A DNA stretch of 64,000 nt from Betaproteobacteria bacterium (GTDB lineage: Bacteria; Pseudomonadota; Gammaproteobacteria; Burkholderiales; Usitatibacteraceae), in assembly GCA_016720925.1 (NCBI GenBank), contig JADKJR010000019.1, positions 1 through 64,000 on the forward strand, in the 5' to 3' direction. The translations under genes and the position numbers were made by a program. The notes under the pieces were generated by a model, which searched no databases, was not told the DNA's origin, and saw only the letters and a list, made by a program, of their open reading frames with translations. Below, piece after piece: positions 17,576 through 26,394 of the stretch (position 1 is its first letter; each line of letters starts with the position of its first letter).

Positions 17576-19369
17576 ATGGCTAACCTGATAGAAGTCAAAG
17601 TCCCCGACATCGGTGATTTCACCGATATTCCGGTCATCGAAATCCTCGTCAAGCCCGGCGATACCATCAAGAAAGAAGATTCGCTGATCTCGCTGGAAAG
17701 CGACAAGGCGACGATGGAGGTTCCTTCGACGCACGCCGGCGTGGTGAAAGAGATCAAGGTCAAGCTCGGCGACAAGGTGTCGATGGGCGCGGTGGTGCTG
17801 GTGCTCGATGCGGTCGATGTGGCCTCATCACCTGCGAAACCTGCAAGCCCGGCCACCCACACGCAAGCGCCCGCAAAGGCTGTGCCAGCGCAGACCTCCG
17901 GACCTGCGCCGGCTGCCGGTTCATATACTGGTGTCGTCGATATCACCTGTGAGATGGTCGTCCTTGGCGCCGGTCCCGGCGGCTACTCGGCCGCGTTCCG
18001 CGCGGCCGATCTGGGCATGAAGACCGTCATCGTTGAACGCTACGCACAATTGGGCGGTGTGTGCCTGAACGTCGGGTGCATTCCATCGAAGGCGCTGTTG
18101 CACGTTGCGGCGATTGCCGATGAAACCAGCGCCCTCGCGGCGCACGGCATCACTTTTGGCAAGCCGGAAATCGATCTCGACAAGCTGCGCGGCTGGAAGG
18201 AAAAAGTCGTCGGCAAGCTGACCGGCGGCCTCGGCGGCATGGCCAAGGCGCGCAAGGTGGAAGTGGTTCGCGGTGTCGGCCAGTTCCTCGATCCGAATCA
18301 CATGGTGGTCGAACTTACCACCGGCACGCGACAAGAAAAAACCGGCGAGAAGAAAGTCATCCGCTTCGAAAAGGCGATCATCGCAGCAGGCTCACAGGTC
18401 GTGCGATTGCCGTTCATTCCCAACGATCCGCGCATCGTCGATTCCACCGGCGCGCTGGCGCTGAAAGAGATTCCGAAGAAGATGCTGGTGATCGGCGGCG
18501 GCATCATCGGCCTCGAAATGGGCACCGTGTACTCGACGCTCGGTGCGCGACTCGACGTGGTCGAAATGCTCGATGGCTTGATGCAGGGCGCGGATCGCGA
18601 TCTGGTCAAGGTCTGGCAGAAGATGAACGAGAAGCGCTTCGACAACATCATGCTCAAGACGAAGACCGTCGGTGTGGAAGCGAAGCCGGACGGCATCTAC
18701 GTCACGTTTGAAGGTGAAAGTGCACCGAAGGACCCGCAGCGCTACGACATGGCGCTTATGAGCGTTGGCCGCGCACCGAACGGCAAGAAAATCAGCGCCG
18801 ACAAGGCCGGTGTGGCCGTGACCGATCGAGGCTTCATCAACGTCGATTCGCAGATGCGCACCAACGTGCCGCATATTTTTGCCATCGGCGATCTCGTCGG
18901 CCAGCCGATGCTGGCACACAAGGCCGTGCACGAAGGTCATGTCGCGGCCGAAGCCGCTGCCGGGCAGAAGTCGCACTTCGACGCACGGGTTATTCCGAGC
19001 GTAGCCTACACCGATCCCGAAGTAGCCTGGGTCGGCGAGACCGAGGATACCTGTAAGGCCAAGGGCATCAAGTACGGCAAGAGTACGTTTCCGTGGGCAG
19101 CTTCAGGACGAGCGATTGCCAATGGCCGCGACGAGGGCTTCACCAAACTTATCGTCGATTTGGAAACGCATCGCGTAATAGGCGGCGGCATCGTCGGCAC
19201 GCATGCCGGGGATCTGATCGGCGAAATTGCATTGGCCATTGAGATGGGCTGTGATCCGGCCGATATCGGCAAGACCATTCATCCGCATCCGACGCTTGGG
19301 GAATCGATCGGCATGGCGGCGGAAGTGTTTGAAGGCGTTTGTACGGATTTGCCGGCGCAGCGGAAGTAG
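17576..19369 (+). CDS. lpdA: Dihydrolipoamide dehydrogenase E3 with N-terminal lipoyl domain
   Basis: 597 residues, about 120 longer than plain E3. Residues 1-75 are a lipoyl domain (Lys44), then an Ala/Pro linker to about 125, then a full flavoprotein: FAD site GAGPGGYSAAF, redox-active disulfide CLNVGC (near 163-168), NAD site GGGIIGLE, and the C-terminal catalytic HPHPTLGE. It reoxidises dihydrolipoyl groups with NAD. The gap to aceF is 9 bp, with AAGG upstream of the ATG, so it is co-translated. Lipoyl-E3 fusions are known in Neisseria and other betaproteobacteria. Confidence 0.97.
   Translation: MANLIEVKVPDIGDFTDIPVIEILVKPGDTIKKEDSLISLESDKATMEVPSTHAGVVKEIKVKLGDKVSMGAVVLVLDAVDVASSPAKPASPATHTQAPAKAVPAQTSGPAPAAGSYTGVVDITCEMVVLGAGPGGYSAAFRAADLGMKTVIVERYAQLGGVCLNVGCIPSKALLHVAAIADETSALAAHGITFGKPEIDLDKLRGWKEKVVGKLTGGLGGMAKARKVEVVRGVGQFLDPNHMVVELTTGTRQEKTGEKKVIRFEKAIIAAGSQVVRLPFIPNDPRIVDSTGALALKEIPKKMLVIGGGIIGLEMGTVYSTLGARLDVVEMLDGLMQGADRDLVKVWQKMNEKRFDNIMLKTKTVGVEAKPDGIYVTFEGESAPKDPQRYDMALMSVGRAPNGKKISADKAGVAVTDRGFINVDSQMRTNVPHIFAIGDLVGQPMLAHKAVHEGHVAAEAAAGQKSHFDARVIPSVAYTDPEVAWVGETEDTCKAKGIKYGKSTFPWAASGRAIANGRDEGFTKLIVDLETHRVIGGGIVGTHAGDLIGEIALAIEMGCDPADIGKTIHPHPTLGESIGMAAEVFEGVCTDLPAQRK
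17657..17706 (+). repeat. Exact 50-bp direct repeat, copy 2 (lpdA lipoyl domain)
   Basis: Partner of 16346-16395, in the same reading frame and at the same codons of the lipoyl domain. Confidence 0.9.
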
Positions 19370-19393
19370 TGGCTTTCGCTCTACAAGTTTCGA

Positions 19394-19459
19394 AAACTCC
19401 AGCATTGGTGGGCTTCTCGGGGGATTTTTCTGCCACGGACCGCGCCAGTGCTTGAGTTT
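19394..19459. repeat. Dispersed intergenic palindromic repeat, copy A
   Basis: The left arm resembles AAACTCCAGCATTGGTGGG and the right arm reads CGCGCCAGTGCTTGAGTTT, an imperfect inverted repeat between the convergent lpdA and panB genes. It is followed by a degenerate form of a further repeat (GGGAATCCAGGTTTCAC) that also follows copy E. Confidence 0.6.
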
Positions 19460-19555
19460 ATGCCGTCATTGCCATAAAGAAGGGAATCCAGGTTTCACCG
19501 CTTTCACTTTCAACAGGACTATGCCGGGGGTACCCGCGCAGACTTGAAGTACACG

Positions 19556-20377
19556 CTATTTCTTCACCCCAAAACAGTGCTCTAACGCCGGAAACTTGCC
19601 TCCCCTAACCTCTTCCGCATACTCTGCCGCCGCTGCTGAAACCATCTTCCCCATCTCCACATACCGCTTTGCAAATTTCGGCGTGAAATCCGGAAATAGC
19701 CCCAGAATATCTTCCGTCACTAGCACCTGCCCATCACACGCGGGCGACGCCCCGATCCCGATCAACGGCACCTTCAACGATTCCGCCACCGCGCGCGCCA
19801 CCGGCTCGATGGTACCTTCGATCAATAACGCAAATGCTCCCACGCTTTCGAACTGGCGCGCGATCGTCGTCCACTTTTTCGCTGCATCATCCTCACGCCC
19901 CTGCGCCTTGAAGCCGCCCATCTCGTTTACACGTTGCGGCATCAGGCCGATGTGCGGCATGATCGGCAGCCCGCGCGCGACCAGAAACTCGACTGTCTCG
20001 ACCAATTCAGCGCCGCCTTCCAGCTTCAGGCCCTGCGCACCGGATTCCGCCATCGCCCGCGCACAATTGCGATACGCCTGTTCCTTTGATTCCTGATAGC
20101 TGCCAAATGGCATGTCAAGCAGCACCGCCGCATGTTTCGAACCACGCATGACCGCTTGCGTATGGGCAATCATCGTGTCCAGCGATACATTGAGCGTGTT
20201 CTCCATGCCGTAAACGACCATGCCCAGTGAATCCCCCACCAGCAGGACGTCGCAATGCGGGTCAAGCAACTGCGCCATCGGCTTGGTGTAGGCGGTCAAC
20301 ATGACGATCTTGCCCGGCCCCTTCATGGCTCGAAGGTCGGGGATGGAAATGCGTTTTTGCGTGGAATGGACGCTCAT
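19556..20377 (-). CDS. panB: 3-methyl-2-oxobutanoate hydroxymethyltransferase
   Basis: 273 residues. First committed step of pantothenate (CoA) synthesis: adds a hydroxymethyl group from methylene-THF to 2-oxoisovalerate to give ketopantoate. Family motifs seen: LTAYTKPMAQLLD, LLVGDSLGMVVYG with the metal-binding Asp, MPFGSYQES, LKLEGG and PHIGLMPQ. Length is normal. The ATG at 20377 follows AAAGAA. panC and panD are not adjacent. The gene is divergent from the holin-like gene, with 75 bp between them. Confidence 0.96.
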   Translation of the reverse strand: MSVHSTQKRISIPDLRAMKGPGKIVMLTAYTKPMAQLLDPHCDVLLVGDSLGMVVYGMENTLNVSLDTMIAHTQAVMRGSKHAAVLLDMPFGSYQESKEQAYRNCARAMAESGAQGLKLEGGAELVETVEFLVARGLPIMPHIGLMPQRVNEMGGFKAQGREDDAAKKWTTIARQFESVGAFALLIEGTIEPVARAVAESLKVPLIGIGASPACDGQVLVTEDILGLFPDFTPKFAKRYVEMGKMVSAAAAEYAEEVRGGKFPALEHCFGVKK

Positions 20378-20452
20378 GGATATTCTTTCGACTTAGCGGG
20401 TTAGTGTATTGGCGTTATTATCACGTTTTGTTTAGAGGTTTCACTCAAAATC

Positions 20453-20806
20453 ATGTCGCTCATCATTCGCTGGTTCATCAACGCGCTCGCTCTCATGCTG
20501 GTTGCGTATCTTTATTCGGGCGTTCAGGTCAATGGGATCGTCGAAGCGCTCATTGCGGCGCTGGTGCTCGGCCTGGTCAATGCGCTCATTCGGCCGATCC
20601 TGGTTCTCCTCACGCTGCCGGTAACCGTTCTCACGCTGGGACTTTTCATCTTTGTCATCAACGCCTTTCTTTTCTGGTTTGTGGCCGAGATCGTCAAGGG
20701 CTTTACGGTCAGCGGCTTTATGGGAGCACTCATAGGATCGATCATGTTCAGCGTGATTACGATCATCACCAGCTGGCTGATATCCGGCACGAAAAGCGGC
20801 AAGTAA
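20453..20806 (+). CDS. Small four-helix membrane protein, phage holin family 4 / YvlD-like
   Basis: 117 residues with four hydrophobic segments (about 6-22, 28-50, 55-78 and 88-110) and little else. The VQVNG segment and the RPILVLLTLPVTVLTLGLF stretch match the widespread family annotated as phage holin superfamily IV or YvlD. These proteins are chromosomal in most bacteria, and a lytic role is unproven. No phage genes are nearby. It lies between panB and the heat-shock genes. Confidence 0.8.
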   Translation: MSLIIRWFINALALMLVAYLYSGVQVNGIVEALIAALVLGLVNALIRPILVLLTLPVTVLTLGLFIFVINAFLFWFVAEIVKGFTVSGFMGALIGSIMFSVITIITSWLISGTKSGK

Positions 20807-20830
20807 GGTCGGAAATCCGCAGGGCCCTCG

Positions 20831-20988
20831 CCGCCCCAGCCAGCGGCCTGAAGCGCCTGCCGTGTGCCCGGCGCCAAATGTGCGCAGGCACATTTGACGA
20901 AACCCCGTGGCCTCCCCAGCCAGCGGCCTGCAGGCCGCTGCCGTGCGCCCGGCGCGAAATGTGCGCAGGCACATTTGACGAAACCCCG
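20831..20988. repeat. Two tandem copies of a 77-78 bp palindrome-rich repeat upstream of grpE
   Basis: Copy 1 is 20831-20907, copy 2 is 20911-20988; they differ by a few substitutions and one inserted base. Each contains the hairpin AAATGTGC-GCAG-GCACATTT (20876-20895 and 20957-20976). Copy 2 also holds a perfect 20-bp palindrome, CAGCGGCCTG followed by CAGGCCGCTG (20921-20940), which is decayed in copy 1. The element sits between the holin-like gene and grpE and codes for nothing evident. Confidence 0.85.
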
Positions 20989-20998
20989 GGCTTACCCC

Positions 20999-21026
20999 CT
21001 TGAAATTTGTGGGATAGCCCACAAAT
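20999..21026 (+). promoter_or_regulatory. Candidate sigma-32 heat-shock promoter of grpE, overlapped by a hairpin
   Basis: CTTGAAA at 20999-21005 is the consensus sigma-32 -35 box; after 12 bases comes CCCACAAAT, a partial match to the -10 consensus CCCCATNT. Transcription would start near 21033, 27 bases before the grpE ATG. The same bases form a perfect 9-bp inverted repeat, ATTTGTGGG (21005-21013) and CCCACAAAT (21018-21026). No CIRCE element is present. Confidence 0.55.
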
Positions 21027-21059
21027 CCTGCAGGACCCTGTTTTTTCTGGAGTTTTTCG

Positions 21060-21632
21060 ATGTCCGATCCGACCCAAAACGCGGCGTCTGAAGCCGACGT
21101 TACGTCGGCAGAAGCGGCTGCGCCCGAATCTGCCTCCCCTGAACAACAAATCGCGGCGCTGGAAAAAGCACTCGCTGAAAGCCAATTCAAGGCTCAGGAG
21201 AGTTTTGATCAATTCTTGCGTGCCAAGGCCGAGATGGAGAACATCCGCCGCCGGTCCGCCGAAGATGTGCTCAAGGCACAAAAATTCGGCGTAGAGAAAA
21301 TCGCCGATGCACTCCTGGCGGTCAAGGACAGCATGGATGCGGCGCTGGCCGTCGAGAATACCTCTGTGGAGTCTTTCAAAACCGGCGTCGAATTGACATC
21401 GCGCCAGCTCACCAATGTGTTCGAGAAATTCTCCATCAAGGAAGAAAATCCGGTCGGCGCGAAGTTTGATCCAACCCGGCATCAGGCCATTGCCGCGCTG
21501 GAATCCGATCAGCCGGCAAATACCGTTATCAACGTCATGCAAAAGGGTTACATGCTGCATGAACGCGTTTTACGCCCGGCGCTCGTGGCGGTCGCCAAAG
21601 AAAAATCGGCTGAATCACCGGCAAATTCTTGA
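21060..21632 (+). CDS. grpE: Nucleotide exchange factor GrpE
   Basis: 190 residues. Releases ADP from DnaK during the chaperone cycle. An acidic, Ala-rich N-terminus (about 1-30) leads into a long coiled coil (about 30-90, with RAKAEMENIRRR) and a beta-rich C-terminal domain ending with the typical VMQKGYMLHERVLRPALV. Length is normal. TTTCTGGAG precedes the ATG. First gene of the grpE-dnaK-dnaJ group, downstream of the candidate sigma-32 promoter. Confidence 0.96.
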   Translation: MSDPTQNAASEADVTSAEAAAPESASPEQQIAALEKALAESQFKAQESFDQFLRAKAEMENIRRRSAEDVLKAQKFGVEKIADALLAVKDSMDAALAVENTSVESFKTGVELTSRQLTNVFEKFSIKEENPVGAKFDPTRHQAIAALESDQPANTVINVMQKGYMLHERVLRPALVAVAKEKSAESPANS

Positions 21633-21694
21633 AAAACTCAGCAACAACCCTACCTACAGAACAACTTTAACAAATCTAGATTGAGGTAATTATC

Positions 21695-23668
21695 ATGGGA
21701 AGAATCATCGGTATCGACTTGGGAACCACTAACAGCTGCGTGGCCATCATGGAAGGCGGCGTGCCCAAGGTCATCGAAAATGCGGAAGGCGCGCGCACCA
21801 CGCCATCAATCGTCGCCTATCAGGACGACGGCGAAGTACTGGTCGGTGCCTCGGCCAAGCGCCAGGCGGTCACGAACCCCAAGAATACGTTGTATGCGGT
21901 GAAACGATTGATCGGCCGCCGCTTCGAAGAAAAAGAAGTGCAGAAAGACATCAACCTGATGCCTTACAAAATCGTCAAAGCCGACAACAACGACGCGTGG
22001 GTTGAAGTCAATGGCAAGAAAATGGCGCCACCGCAAGTTTCCAGCGAAGTGCTGCGCAAGATGAAGAAGACTGCGGAAGATTACCTTGGCGAAGAAGTCA
22101 CTGAAGCGGTCATCACCGTTCCGGCTTACTTTAACGATAGCCAGCGGCAAGCCACCAAGGACGCGGGTCGCATCGCTGGTCTGGATGTCAAACGCATCAT
22201 CAACGAACCGACCGCGGCTGCGTTGGCCTTCGGCATGGACAAACAGGAAGGTGACCGCAAGATCGCCGTATACGATTTGGGCGGCGGTACGTTTGATATT
22301 TCCATCATCGAAATCGCATCGGTTGAGGGCGAGCATCAGTTCGAAGTGCTTTCCACCAATGGCGATACATTCCTCGGTGGTGAAGACTTTGATCAGCGCC
22401 TGATGGATTACCTGTGCGACGAATTCAAGAAGGATCAAGGCATCGATCTGAAAAAGGACGTGCTGGCCCTGCAACGCCTGAAGGAAGCCGCGGAAAAAGC
22501 CAAGATTGAACTGTCGTCCGCGCAGCAAACCGAAGTGAACCTGCCCTACATTACGGCCGACGCAAACGGCCCGAAACATCTGGCCGTAAAACTGACCCGC
22601 GCGAAATTTGAAGCACTGGTCGATGAATTGATCGAACGCACCATTGAGCCCTGCCGCATCGCCATCAAGGATGCGGGCGTGAAAATTGCCGATATCTCTG
22701 ATGTGATTCTGGTCGGCGGGCAATCGCGCATGCCGAAGGTGCAGGAGAAGGTGAAGGAGATTTTTGGCCGCGAGCCTCGCAAGGACGTTAATCCTGACGA
22801 AGCTGTCGCCGTTGGTGCCGCGATCCAGGGCGGCGTATTGAAAGGCGACGTGAAGGACGTGTTGCTTCTTGACGTCACGCCGTTGTCGCTCGGCATTGAA
22901 ACGCTGGGCGGTGTCGCCACCAAGCTGATCAAGAAAAACACCACGATTCCGACCAAGGCATCGCAGGTATTTTCCACCGCTGATGACAACCAATCTGCTG
23001 TGACCATCCACGTGTTGCAGGGTGAACGCGAATTGGCGGCGGGCAACAAATCGCTGGGACAATTCAACCTGGAAGGCATTCCGCCTTCGGCGCGCGGCAT
23101 GCCGCAAATTGAAGTGACTTTCGATATTGACGCCAACGGCATCATGCATGTGCACGCCAAGGACAAAGCCACCGGCAAGGAAAACAAGATCACCATCAAA
23201 GCAAACTCCGGCCTGAACGAGGAAGAAATTCAGCGCATGGTGAAGGATGCCGAAGCCAACGCCGACGAGGACAAGAAGGCGCTGGAACTGGTGAATGCCC
23301 GCAATCAGGGCGATGCACTGGTGCACGCCACCAAGAAATCGGTGGCGGAATATGGCGACAAGGTCGATGCCGCCGAAAAGTCCGCGATTGAAGCCGCCAG
23401 CAAGGAACTGGAAGAATCCTTGAAGGGCAACAACAAGGACGAAATTGTGGCCAAGACCGAAGCCCTGAGCAAAGTCTCGCAAAAACTCGGCGAGAAAATG
23501 TACGCCGACATGCAGGCCAAGGCACAAGCCGACGCAGGCGCCGCGGCGGGTGGCGCGGCGGGTCCGGCCGCTGGCGGTGCAGGCGGTGGCGATGGCCAAC
23601 CCAAGGAAAAAGATATGGGCAATGTCGTCGACGCCGAATTCACGGAAGTGAAAGAAAAGAAAGCTTAA
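21695..23668 (+). CDS. dnaK: Hsp70 chaperone DnaK
   Basis: 657 residues. The ATPase domain begins GRIIGIDLGTTNSCVAI; phosphate-binding and adenosine motifs (VYDLGGGTFDIS and VILVGGQSRMPKV) are intact. The substrate-binding domain starts near 390 with LLLDVTPLSLGIE, and the lid ends in a Gly/Ala-rich tail with DAEFTEV at the C-terminus. The ATG follows TTGAGGT. It lies 62 bp after grpE and 96 bp before dnaJ, so it is probably co-transcribed with both. Confidence 0.98.
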   Translation: MGRIIGIDLGTTNSCVAIMEGGVPKVIENAEGARTTPSIVAYQDDGEVLVGASAKRQAVTNPKNTLYAVKRLIGRRFEEKEVQKDINLMPYKIVKADNNDAWVEVNGKKMAPPQVSSEVLRKMKKTAEDYLGEEVTEAVITVPAYFNDSQRQATKDAGRIAGLDVKRIINEPTAAALAFGMDKQEGDRKIAVYDLGGGTFDISIIEIASVEGEHQFEVLSTNGDTFLGGEDFDQRLMDYLCDEFKKDQGIDLKKDVLALQRLKEAAEKAKIELSSAQQTEVNLPYITADANGPKHLAVKLTRAKFEALVDELIERTIEPCRIAIKDAGVKIADISDVILVGGQSRMPKVQEKVKEIFGREPRKDVNPDEAVAVGAAIQGGVLKGDVKDVLLLDVTPLSLGIETLGGVATKLIKKNTTIPTKASQVFSTADDNQSAVTIHVLQGERELAAGNKSLGQFNLEGIPPSARGMPQIEVTFDIDANGIMHVHAKDKATGKENKITIKANSGLNEEEIQRMVKDAEANADEDKKALELVNARNQGDALVHATKKSVAEYGDKVDAAEKSAIEAASKELEESLKGNNKDEIVAKTEALSKVSQKLGEKMYADMQAKAQADAGAAAGGAAGPAAGGAGGGDGQPKEKDMGNVVDAEFTEVKEKKA

Positions 23669-23764
23669 TCCCAACCACTATCGTGTTGGATTAATCGGCC
23701 GGGTTGGCGCACAGGATACATCGCGCTTAACTCGGCCTTCCCGTTTCAAAGTGCTGGAAGACCC

Positions 23765-24892
23765 ATGGCAAACAAAAAAGACCTATACGATATCCTCAGC
23801 GTCAACCGCGACGCGAGCGATGAGGAAATCAAGAAGTCCTATCGCAAATTGGCGATGAAACATCATCCAGATCGCAATCCGGACAGCAAGGACGCGGAAG
23901 AGAAATTCAAGGAAGCAAAAAATGCCTATGAAATACTTTCCGATCCGGAAAAGCGCCGCGCGTACGATGCGTATGGTCATGCCGGCATCAATCCGCAGAT
24001 GGGCGGCGGCCAGGGCGGGGAAGGATTTGGCGGATTCTCGGAAGCCTTTGGTGACATTTTCGGCGAAATTTTTGGCGGCCGAGGCGGACGCGGTGGCCAG
24101 CAGGTGTATCGCGGCGCGGACCTGCGATACAACATGGATATCACGCTTGAGCAGGCCGCGCGCGGAACCGAGACCAAAATCCGCATTCCCAGCCTGGATG
24201 AATGCGATACCTGCCACGGAACAGGCGCAAAACCAGGTACGCAGCCAAAGACCTGCCATACGTGCAATGGTCAGGGTCAGGTACGGATGCAGCAGGGGTT
24301 TTTCTCGATTCAGCAGACCTGCCCTACCTGTCATGGCACGGGCAAGGTCATTCCCGAGCCGTGTACCACTTGTAGCGGCGCCGGACGTGTCAAGAATCAT
24401 AAGACTCTCTCGGTAAAGATCCCGTCCGGCGTTGACAACGGCGATCGCATCCGCCTTTCAGGTGAGGGCGAAGCGGGTGTCAACGGTGGCCCGCCTGGCG
24501 ACCTGTATGTCGTCGTCCAATTGAAGCCGCACTCGGTTTTTCAACGGGAAGGTGCCGATCTGCACTGTGAAATGCCAATCAGCTTCACAATTGCCGCGCT
24601 GGGTGGCGAAATTCATATTCCGACCCTGGATGGCGAGGCCAAAATCAAGATTCCCGCGGAAACGCAGAGTGGCCAAGTATTCCGGCTGCGCGGAAAAGGC
24701 ATCCGGCCGGTCCGCCAGACATCCGCAGGCGACCTGATGTGCCATGTAGTGGTCGAGACCCCGGTTCGGCTGACTGATCGTCAAAAGGAGCTCCTGCGCG
24801 AGCTTGAAGAAATCAACAAGAGCGATGGCGACAAGCACAATCCACGTGCGAAGAGCTTCATGGACAAGGTAAAAAACTTCTTTGCCGGCTGA
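23765..24892 (+). CDS. dnaJ: Hsp40 co-chaperone DnaJ
   Basis: 375 residues. J-domain (1-70) with the essential HPD in KHHPDRN; Gly/Phe-rich linker (about 75-115); four zinc-binding CxxCxGxG-type repeats (about 140-215, starting CDTCHGTG and ending CTTCSGAG); C-terminal substrate-binding domains. It delivers clients to DnaK and stimulates its ATPase. GGAAG lies just before the ATG. A complete, canonical type I DnaJ. Confidence 0.98.
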   Translation: MANKKDLYDILSVNRDASDEEIKKSYRKLAMKHHPDRNPDSKDAEEKFKEAKNAYEILSDPEKRRAYDAYGHAGINPQMGGGQGGEGFGGFSEAFGDIFGEIFGGRGGRGGQQVYRGADLRYNMDITLEQAARGTETKIRIPSLDECDTCHGTGAKPGTQPKTCHTCNGQGQVRMQQGFFSIQQTCPTCHGTGKVIPEPCTTCSGAGRVKNHKTLSVKIPSGVDNGDRIRLSGEGEAGVNGGPPGDLYVVVQLKPHSVFQREGADLHCEMPISFTIAALGGEIHIPTLDGEAKIKIPAETQSGQVFRLRGKGIRPVRQTSAGDLMCHVVVETPVRLTDRQKELLRELEEINKSDGDKHNPRAKSFMDKVKNFFAG

Positions 24893-25156
24893 CCCACATT
24901 ACGGATCCAGCTGTCACACCATCAATATTTTTGTTAGCCTGACGAAAGTAGACGCGAGCAATTTTGCGACTGAATTTTCGATAACAACGCGATATGTCCA
25001 GCGAAAAAATGCTGAATCCAATCTTGATGTGCGCGCGCATTTGTCAGGCGGAATACAATCACGGTGCAAGTCGCTCTGTTCACAAAGATTGAGGTGAACA
25101 AGAAAGAGAGTGCCAGTATTGCCTGGTCCAAGATTGGATAGCCTGAGGAGCTCATT

Positions 25157-26290
25157 ATGATTGCGTATTTCCGGCGCGCTGCATGGCTTGCGTTGTTTAC
25201 CGTTTTCCCACTCTCGCAAACGGCTTTCGCCGAGGGTGTCACGCCCGACACAATTCTCATCGGCCAGTCTGCCGCGCTATCCGGCCCCGCCGAAGAACTC
25301 GGCAAGGAAATGAAATCCGGAGCCGAAGCGTACTTCGATATTATCAATAAGGCTGGCGGCGTCAATGGCCGAAAAATCAAGATCGTCTCATTGGATGACG
25401 GCTATGAACCCGAAAAGGCCGCCGCCAACACCAGGAAGTTGATCACTGAGGACAAGGTTCTTGCGTTGTTCGGATATGTCGGCACTCCCACTTCAAATGC
25501 AGCGCTACCGATCTTCACTGAAGCCAAAGTTCCGTTTATCGGTGCATTCACCGGCGCACAGAGCTTGCGCGAACCGTTCAACCGGTATATTTTCAATGTC
25601 CGCGCGAGCTATTTCGACGAAACCGAGCAGATCGTCGGACATTTGGTACAGCAGGGCATCAATCGAATCGCCGTGTTCTACCAGAATGATGCCTACGGCA
25701 AGGCTGGGCTCGCTGGCGTCGAACGCGCCATGAAAGCGCGCAAACTCGAAATTGCCGCGACCGCAACTGTTGAGCGCAACACAACGGATGTTGCAGCGGC
25801 GGTAAGTACTTTGGCCAAGTCCAAAACCGACGCCGTTATCATGATCAGTGCCTACAAGAGTTGTGCGGCGTTCATCAAGGCAATGAAAGCGGCAGGCGGT
25901 TTTCAACAATACTGGAATGTGAGCTTCGTCGGTTCCAAGGCACTCTCCAACGCACTGGGCGACGAAGGGCGCGGCGTGCAGATTTCCCAGGTCGTGCCGT
26001 TCCCGTGGGCCGACGTAAGTCAGATTGTTCACAATTACCAAAAGCGAATGGGTGAACCGGAAAAATATTCGTTCACATCGCTTGAGGGATTCATTGCCGC
26101 CAAGGTATTCGTTGAGGGGCTGAAACGCGCCGGGAAAAATCCGACCCGTGAATCCCTCGTCGATGGCCTCGCGAGCATGGGCAAAGTCGATTTGGGTGGC
26201 TTCATCGTCAATTACACGCCGACGAATCACAATGGATCGAATTTCGTCGACTTGACGATCATCTCGCGCAACGGCACGTTCAAGCGCTAA
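25157..26290 (+). CDS. Periplasmic substrate-binding protein, branched-chain amino acid (Peripla_BP_6) type
   Basis: 377 residues with a clear Sec signal peptide cleaved after QTAFA near residue 25. The mature protein has the type I periplasmic-binding fold of LivJ/LivK-like proteins: ILIGQSAALSGPAEELG near its start, then the typical EPEKAAANTRKLI. GAGGAG precedes the ATG. No permease or ATPase genes lie near it, so it is an orphan that probably serves a transporter elsewhere or has a sensory role. The ligand cannot be named; amides, amino acids and aromatic acids are all known for this family. Confidence 0.88.
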   Translation: MIAYFRRAAWLALFTVFPLSQTAFAEGVTPDTILIGQSAALSGPAEELGKEMKSGAEAYFDIINKAGGVNGRKIKIVSLDDGYEPEKAAANTRKLITEDKVLALFGYVGTPTSNAALPIFTEAKVPFIGAFTGAQSLREPFNRYIFNVRASYFDETEQIVGHLVQQGINRIAVFYQNDAYGKAGLAGVERAMKARKLEIAATATVERNTTDVAAAVSTLAKSKTDAVIMISAYKSCAAFIKAMKAAGGFQQYWNVSFVGSKALSNALGDEGRGVQISQVVPFPWADVSQIVHNYQKRMGEPEKYSFTSLEGFIAAKVFVEGLKRAGKNPTRESLVDGLASMGKVDLGGFIVNYTPTNHNGSNFVDLTIISRNGTFKR

Positions 26291-26394
26291 TCCCCCAACA
26301 TACGCAGAAGCCGACAGATACTCAGACTGGAGAAGGGGCTCCAACCCATTGCGTGATTGGGGCCAAACTCTCTTCGAAATTGGTTTTTTCCGCC

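Noticed and set aside
20453..20806. Phage holin as evidence of a prophage
   Set aside because: The family is chromosomal in many bacteria and no other phage gene is nearby.
21806..23674. A 622-codon open frame on the minus strand opposite dnaK
   Set aside because: It lies wholly antisense to the highly conserved dnaK gene; its translation has no recognisable domain and arises from dnaK codon usage.
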